This document shows, piece after piece, positions 14,327-17,738 of a stretch of 17,738 nt of DNA. The stretch is from contig CAMCZJ010000036.1 in NCBI GenBank assembly GCA_945886995.1, forward strand, positions 1 through 17,738. The letters are read 5' to 3'. The notes below the pieces were generated by a model. The model was not told the origin of the DNA. It searched no databases and saw nothing but the letters and a program-made list of their open reading frames with translations. Source of the stretch: Asaia bogorensis. GTDB lineage: Bacteria; Pseudomonadota; Alphaproteobacteria; Acetobacterales; Acetobacteraceae. Positions within the stretch are counted from its first letter, which is position 1. Each line of letters opens with the position of its first letter. The translations under genes were made by a program, and so were the position numbers.

Positions 14327-15181
14327 ATGAAGCAACTCGTCTGGATTCGTGCCGCCCTCGCCCTCGGCTTCCTTCTGCTTGCCGTGCCTGGGGAATTGCG
14401 CGCCCAAGGGCGGCCAGCCTCCCCGCCCCCTCCTTCGTCTCAAGGGGGTGGCGACTATCCCGCTCCGGTGGGCCGCAGCTTTCGTGATTGTGCCGATTGT
14501 CCGGAACTGATGGTGATTCCGCCTGGGCAATTCATCATGGGCAGCCCTGCGGCTGAAGTTGGACGCTATAACAATGAAGGACCGCAGCGCATCGTCACCC
14601 TGCGCGCGCCCTTGGCGGTGGGTGTCTTCGAAGTGACCTTCGCGGAATGGGATGCCTGCCTTACCGCTGGTGCGTGCAGCCATCGCCCGCATGATCAGGG
14701 CTGGGGCCGGGGCCGCCAGCCTGTGGTGAATGTCAGTTGGGATGACACGCAACAATATTTGCGCTGGCTGACTGCCCGCACGGGCAAGCAGTACCGGTTA
14801 TTGACCGAAGCCGAATGGGAGTTTGCTGTCAGGGCCGGGTCCAACCGGCCCTTCACAATGGGCAATACCATCAATGAGAGCTTGGCGAATTACGGGGGTA
14901 CCGTCGCGCGCGCGCGGCCTGCGGGCAGCTATCCGCCAAATCGTTTCGGTTTGCATGACATGCATGGCAATGTCTGGGAATGGGTGCAGGATTGCCTTGA
15001 ACGCACCTATAACAATGCGCCAAGCGACGCTGCCGAACCTGTAATCGTAAGCGGCTGCGCCTGGCGTGTTTTGCGCGGTGGTTCCTGGAGCAATGCACAG
15101 CAATTTCTGCGGTCAGCGATGCGTCACGGCATGTCTGCCGGCACCCGCGCTGACAATATCGGCTTCCGCGTTGCCCGATGA
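14327..15181 (+). CDS. Exported SUMF1/FGE-fold protein lacking the formylglycine-enzyme cysteines
   Basis: A 284-residue protein with a signal peptide (MKQLVWIRAALALGFLLLAV, cleavage after about residue 26), a proline-rich linker (29-46) and one FGE-sulfatase domain (59-284). Marks of the fold are MVIPPGQFIMGSP, EVTFAEWDACL, PVVNVSWDDTQQYLRWL, RLLTEAEWEFAVRAG, GLHDMHGNVWEWVQD and RVLRGGSWSN...IGFRVAR. In human FGE the catalytic Cys336 and Cys341 follow GGSY; here those positions are Asn256 and Leu261. The protein is therefore unlikely to make formylglycine and is rather one of the many SUMF1-like proteins of unknown role. ATG 14327 was chosen because it directly precedes the signal peptide; longer in-frame starts add an implausible basic stretch. 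The ribosome binding site is weak; GGAGG at 14299-14303 is too far. Confidence 0.88.
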   Translation: MKQLVWIRAALALGFLLLAVPGELRAQGRPASPPPPSSQGGGDYPAPVGRSFRDCADCPELMVIPPGQFIMGSPAAEVGRYNNEGPQRIVTLRAPLAVGVFEVTFAEWDACLTAGACSHRPHDQGWGRGRQPVVNVSWDDTQQYLRWLTARTGKQYRLLTEAEWEFAVRAGSNRPFTMGNTINESLANYGGTVARARPAGSYPPNRFGLHDMHGNVWEWVQDCLERTYNNAPSDAAEPVIVSGCAWRVLRGGSWSNAQQFLRSAMRHGMSAGTRADNIGFRVAR

Positions 15182-15185
15182 AGCC

Positions 15186-15210
15186 GGGCCGATAATCTTC
15201 GTTTAGGCCC
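15186..15210. terminator. Weak inverted repeat between convergent genes
   Basis: GGGCC (15186-15190) and GGCCC (15206-15210) could form a 5-bp stem with a 15-base loop between the converging SUMF1-like and aroC genes. No T run follows; weak evidence. Confidence 0.2.
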
Positions 15211-15222
15211 TTACCACGGCAA

Positions 15223-16329
15223 TCAGTTACGCGGCAGGCGCGCCGCGCTTGGTGCGTCCGGGTTTTGCGCCCGGTGGCGCAGCAAATGATCCGCCAGCAC
15301 CAGCGCCATCATCGCTTCCCCCACGGGTACGGCGCGGATGCCAACGCAGGGGTCGTGCCGGCCCTTGGTGATGATCTCCACATCCTGCCCGAAGCGGTCC
15401 ACCCCAAGCCGTGGTTCCAGGATGGAACTGGTGGGTTTCACCGCAAAGCGCGCCACAATCGGCTGGCCGGTGCTGATGCCACCCAAAACGCCGCCGGCAT
15501 GATTGGCCTGGAAGGCCACCAAGCCGCCCGCACCCATGCGCATTTCATCCGCATTGGCGGTGCCGGTCAGCGCGGCTGCGGCGAAGCCATCGCCAATCTC
15601 AACCCCTTTGACGGCATTGATGCCCATCAGCGCGCCGGCCAAATCCGCATCCAGCTTGCCGTAAATGGGCGCGCCGAGGCCGGGGGGCACGCCTTCCGCC
15701 ACAATTTCGATCACCGCGCCGACTGAATTGCCGGATTTGCGCAGCGCCAGCAGCTGTTCTTCCCAGCGTGCGGCGGCGGCGCGGTCCGGGCAGAAAAAAT
15801 CATTCTCGTCCACCGCGCGCCAATCCCAATGGGCGCGGTCCACCGCATCGCCGCCCATCGCTACCAGCGCGCCACGAATGCGCACGCCATCGCCCAGCAC
15901 CTTGCGCGCAATGGCGCCAGCGGCAACGCGCATGGCGGTTTCCCGCGCGCTGGAACGCCCGCCGCCGCGATAATCGCGAATGCCATATTTCAGTTCATAG
16001 GCAATATCGGCATGACCGGGGCGGAAGCGATCCTTGATTTCCCCGTAATCCTTGGACCGCTGGTCGGTATTTTCGATCAGCAGTGAAATCGGCGCGCCGG
16101 TGGTTTGGCCTTCAAACACGCCGGACAGGATACGCACCTGATCCGCTTCCTGGCGCTGCGTCACGAATTTGGACTGGCCTGGCCGCCGCCGATCCAGAAA
16201 GGGCTGGATATCAGCTTCCGAAAGCGTCATGCGCGGGGGCGCGCCATCCACCACGCAGCCAATCGCTGGCCCGTGGCTTTCGCCCCAGGTGGTGACGCGG
16301 AACAAATGGCCGAAGCTGTTATGCGACAT
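15223..16329 (-). CDS. aroC: Chorismate synthase
   Basis: A 368-residue, full-length enzyme. It converts 5-enolpyruvylshikimate-3-phosphate to chorismate with reduced FMN, the last shared step of aromatic amino-acid and folate synthesis. The three family signatures are present: [14 protein letters not shown] (16-29), [20 protein letters not shown] (about 121-140) and [18 protein letters not shown] (about 321-338), with the catalytic histidines in GESHG and RHDP. Length and order match the bifunctional-reductase-free bacterial type. The ATG at 16329 has only a weak ribosome binding site. It begins 54 bases after the stop of the chemotaxis-type gene on the same strand and may be co-transcribed, though no functional link is expected. 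Confidence 0.97.
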   Translation of the reverse strand: MSHNSFGHLFRVTTWGESHGPAIGCVVDGAPPRMTLSEADIQPFLDRRRPGQSKFVTQRQEADQVRILSGVFEGQTTGAPISLLIENTDQRSKDYGEIKDRFRPGHADIAYELKYGIRDYRGGGRSSARETAMRVAAGAIARKVLGDGVRIRGALVAMGGDAVDRAHWDWRAVDENDFFCPDRAAAARWEEQLLALRKSGNSVGAVIEIVAEGVPPGLGAPIYGKLDADLAGALMGINAVKGVEIGDGFAAAALTGTANADEMRMGAGGLVAFQANHAGGVLGGISTGQPIVARFAVKPTSSILEPRLGVDRFGQDVEIITKGRHDPCVGIRAVPVGEAMMALVLADHLLRHRAQNPDAPSAARLPRN

Positions 16330-16383
16330 GGGGCATGGGTCTATCCCGCTCCCCGCCCGGCGACAAGCGCCCCGCTGGCCTTA

Positions 16384-17738
16384 TCAGGCGGCCCGCAGCC
16401 GGGCCGCCAGGGTGACGATTTCCTGTTGCAGGACAGCGCTTTGCTGCGCCATCGCATCGGCATGCCGGCCCAGCGCGGTGACGGGCGCGCCGGTGGCTTC
16501 CATGCCGCCCTGTACCGCCGCCACCGCGCCTGCAACGGCTGAAGTGCCGTCGGCCGCTGCGGCGATGCCTTGGGCGATTTCGCGCGTCGCGGCGCCTTGC
16601 TGTTCAATCGCCTCAGCCGCTTCGGCGGCGATGCTGTCAATGCGCTGCACCACCTGGGCGATGCCCTGAATGGCCGTGACCGCTTCGGCAGAGGTACTGC
16701 GGATTTCATTCACCTGACGGGAAATCTCCTCAGTCGCCCTGGCGGTTTGCGTCGCCAGCGCCTTCACTTCGGAAGCAACAACGGCAAAGCCCTTGCCCGC
16801 ATCACCGGCGCGCGCCGCTTCGATGGTGGCGTTCAATGCCAAAAGATTGGTCTGGCCGGCGATGGCGGTGATCAGCTTTACCACATCGCCGATCTTCTCC
16901 GCCGCGCCCGACAGGCCCTGCACAATGGCATCGGTGCGCCCGGCGTCGCTCAGGGCTTGCGCGGCGATCGCCGCTGAATTGCGGATTTGATCGGAAACCG
17001 CCGCAACCGTGGCGGTGAGTTCTTCCGCCGCAGCCGCGACCTTGCCCGTTTCCTCCCGCGCGCGGTCGGCGCTGGTGCCGATGCTGGCGGTGGCTTCCCG
17101 CGCAGAAAGCTGTGCATCATTCAATGTGGCAAGGGCTTCGCGGCTGGTTTTGGCTTCCTGCGATAGGCCATTCAGGCGGGGCGCAATTTCCACCTCCAGC
17201 ACGCGGCTGGCTTCCGCGCGCAGCGCAGCATATTCGGTCTTGAGCCGGCTGAATTCGGCCTGCGCTTCATCCCGTGCGGTTGTCACGCTGGTCAGATCGG
17301 CGCGCAGTGTCGCAAGAAGGCCGGTATCTGGGCGCTTTTCAGCGCGCAGAGGGGCGGGGGCATTGGGTGCGGCGCGACGCAGCGTGCCAAGCGCCGAAAG
17401 CGCAGCCAAGACCAAGGCAAGCGTGCCCAGAATGATTGGCAGAACCTGCATTGGCAGTGTCTGCGGTTGGGCTGGGCGGTTGCGCCTTGCTTCTTCGGCT
17501 GCAGCCGTCAGCACGGGACCGATGACGGTTTGGAAACGCGCCCCCGCATCATTCAAACGTGCCGCTGCGGCTGCGACATCCTGGCCAGACGCCGCTTCGC
17601 GTGCCCGGAGCGCAGAGGGCGCTTCCAATGTTTCATGAGCACGTTGCAGCGCGGCGGCGGCTTCACGCAGCGATTGGTAGCGCGGCGTGCCACCAAGTGC
17701 GCCCACGGCGGCATTCAGTGTTGTAAGGGCCGTGTTCT
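16384..17738 (-). CDS. Methyl-accepting chemotaxis protein (5' truncated by window)
   Basis: The frame stays open to the window edge (about 450 residues, the N-terminus missing), and a GTG at 17706 is not a natural start. The visible part has three regions. First, about 95 helical Ala/Arg/Glu-rich residues are probably the periplasmic sensor end. Second, a transmembrane helix, [20 protein letters not shown], lies at about residue 97. Third is a long cytoplasmic coiled coil whose tip [20 protein letters not shown] (about 292-311) is the CheA/CheW-contact hairpin, followed by [21 protein letters not shown]. Between the membrane and the coiled coil is a Pro/Ala-rich linker ([20 protein letters not shown]) in which I see no HAMP motif. 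The ligand is unknown. No C-terminal CheR/CheB tethering pentapeptide is seen (end: LAARLRAA). Confidence 0.93.
   Translation of the reverse strand, partial: NTALTTLNAAVGALGGTPRYQSLREAAAALQRAHETLEAPSALRAREAASGQDVAAAAARLNDAGARFQTVIGPVLTAAAEEARRNRPAQPQTLPMQVLPIILGTLALVLAALSALGTLRRAAPNAPAPLRAEKRPDTGLLATLRADLTSVTTARDEAQAEFSRLKTEYAALRAEASRVLEVEIAPRLNGLSQEAKTSREALATLNDAQLSAREATASIGTSADRAREETGKVAAAAEELTATVAAVSDQIRNSAAIAAQALSDAGRTDAIVQGLSGAAEKIGDVVKLITAIAGQTNLLALNATIEAARAGDAGKGFAVVASEVKALATQTARATEEISRQVNEIRSTSAEAVTAIQGIAQVVQRIDSIAAEAAEAIEQQGAATREIAQGIAAAADGTSAVAGAVAAVQGGMEATGAPVTALGRHADAMAQQSAVLQQEIVTLAARLRAA

Noticed and set aside
13970..14755. 261-codon minus-strand ORF over the small exported protein and SUMF1-like gene
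   Set aside because: It runs through the hairpin and opposite-strand coding sequence, is rich in Arg/Gly/His, and no family is recognisable; the signal-peptide gene in another frame explains the region.
1..17738. tRNA, rRNA, CRISPR, insertion sequence or phage remnants
   Set aside because: I saw no repeat-spacer pattern, transposase motif, terminal inverted repeats or structural RNA core motifs while reading both strands.

Overview
The window looks like chromosomal DNA of a moderately GC-rich alphaproteobacterium. The dense GC3-rich gene packing, the alphaproteobacterial-type FNR/FixK regulator and the style of the AroC, Acs and CobB proteins suggest Acetobacteraceae or another Rhodospirillales member. 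This taxonomic placement is inference. I saw no rRNA, tRNA, CRISPR array, insertion sequence or phage gene.

Layout. Positions 1-1328 (+) hold the 3' end of an acyl-CoA dehydrogenase, joined by an ATGA overlap to a crotonase-fold protein. Positions 1329-2790 (+) hold an unrecognised small gene (1412-1868) that is broken or recoded by a +1 frameshift, then a tandem universal stress protein. A good FNR-type palindrome precedes each of these two genes. Positions 2845-6302 (-) form a likely operon, read right to left: an FNR-type Fe-S regulator, an HMG-CoA-lyase-family enzyme, an exostosin-like glycosyltransferase and a DUF938 methyltransferase. Divergent from the regulator is a beta-CASP metallo-beta-lactamase nuclease (6399-7991, +). 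An MFS transporter (8005-9312, -) follows. It is divergent from a tightly overlapping trio on + (9343-10888): a 52-aa proline-rich secreted or membrane peptide, a CobB sirtuin and a secreted trypsin-like protease. On the minus strand, 10885-13698 encodes an SDR oxidoreductase and acetyl-CoA synthetase. Positions 13798-14118 (-) hold a small exported protein with a strong terminator. A secreted SUMF1-fold protein lacking the FGE cysteines (14327-15181, +), chorismate synthase (15223-16329, -) and a truncated methyl-accepting chemotaxis protein (16384-17738, -) complete the window.

How the genes may work together. Acyl-CoA and acetate handling recur (acyl-CoA dehydrogenase, crotonase, HMG-CoA-lyase family, Acs). 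CobB and Acs lie within about 1.6 kb of each other, and Acs carries the classical C-terminal acetylation-site lysine, so a deacetylase-substrate pair is encoded locally. The FNR-type regulator has four cysteines positioned for a [4Fe-4S] cluster and the E-xx-SR recognition helix. The TTGAY-N4-ATCAA-like sites in front of the stress protein and the frameshifted gene are therefore plausible local targets, pointing to a small low-oxygen response module. The most interesting points are this module, the prfB-like TTT-TGA frameshift site, and the overlapping peptide-sirtuin-protease operon.
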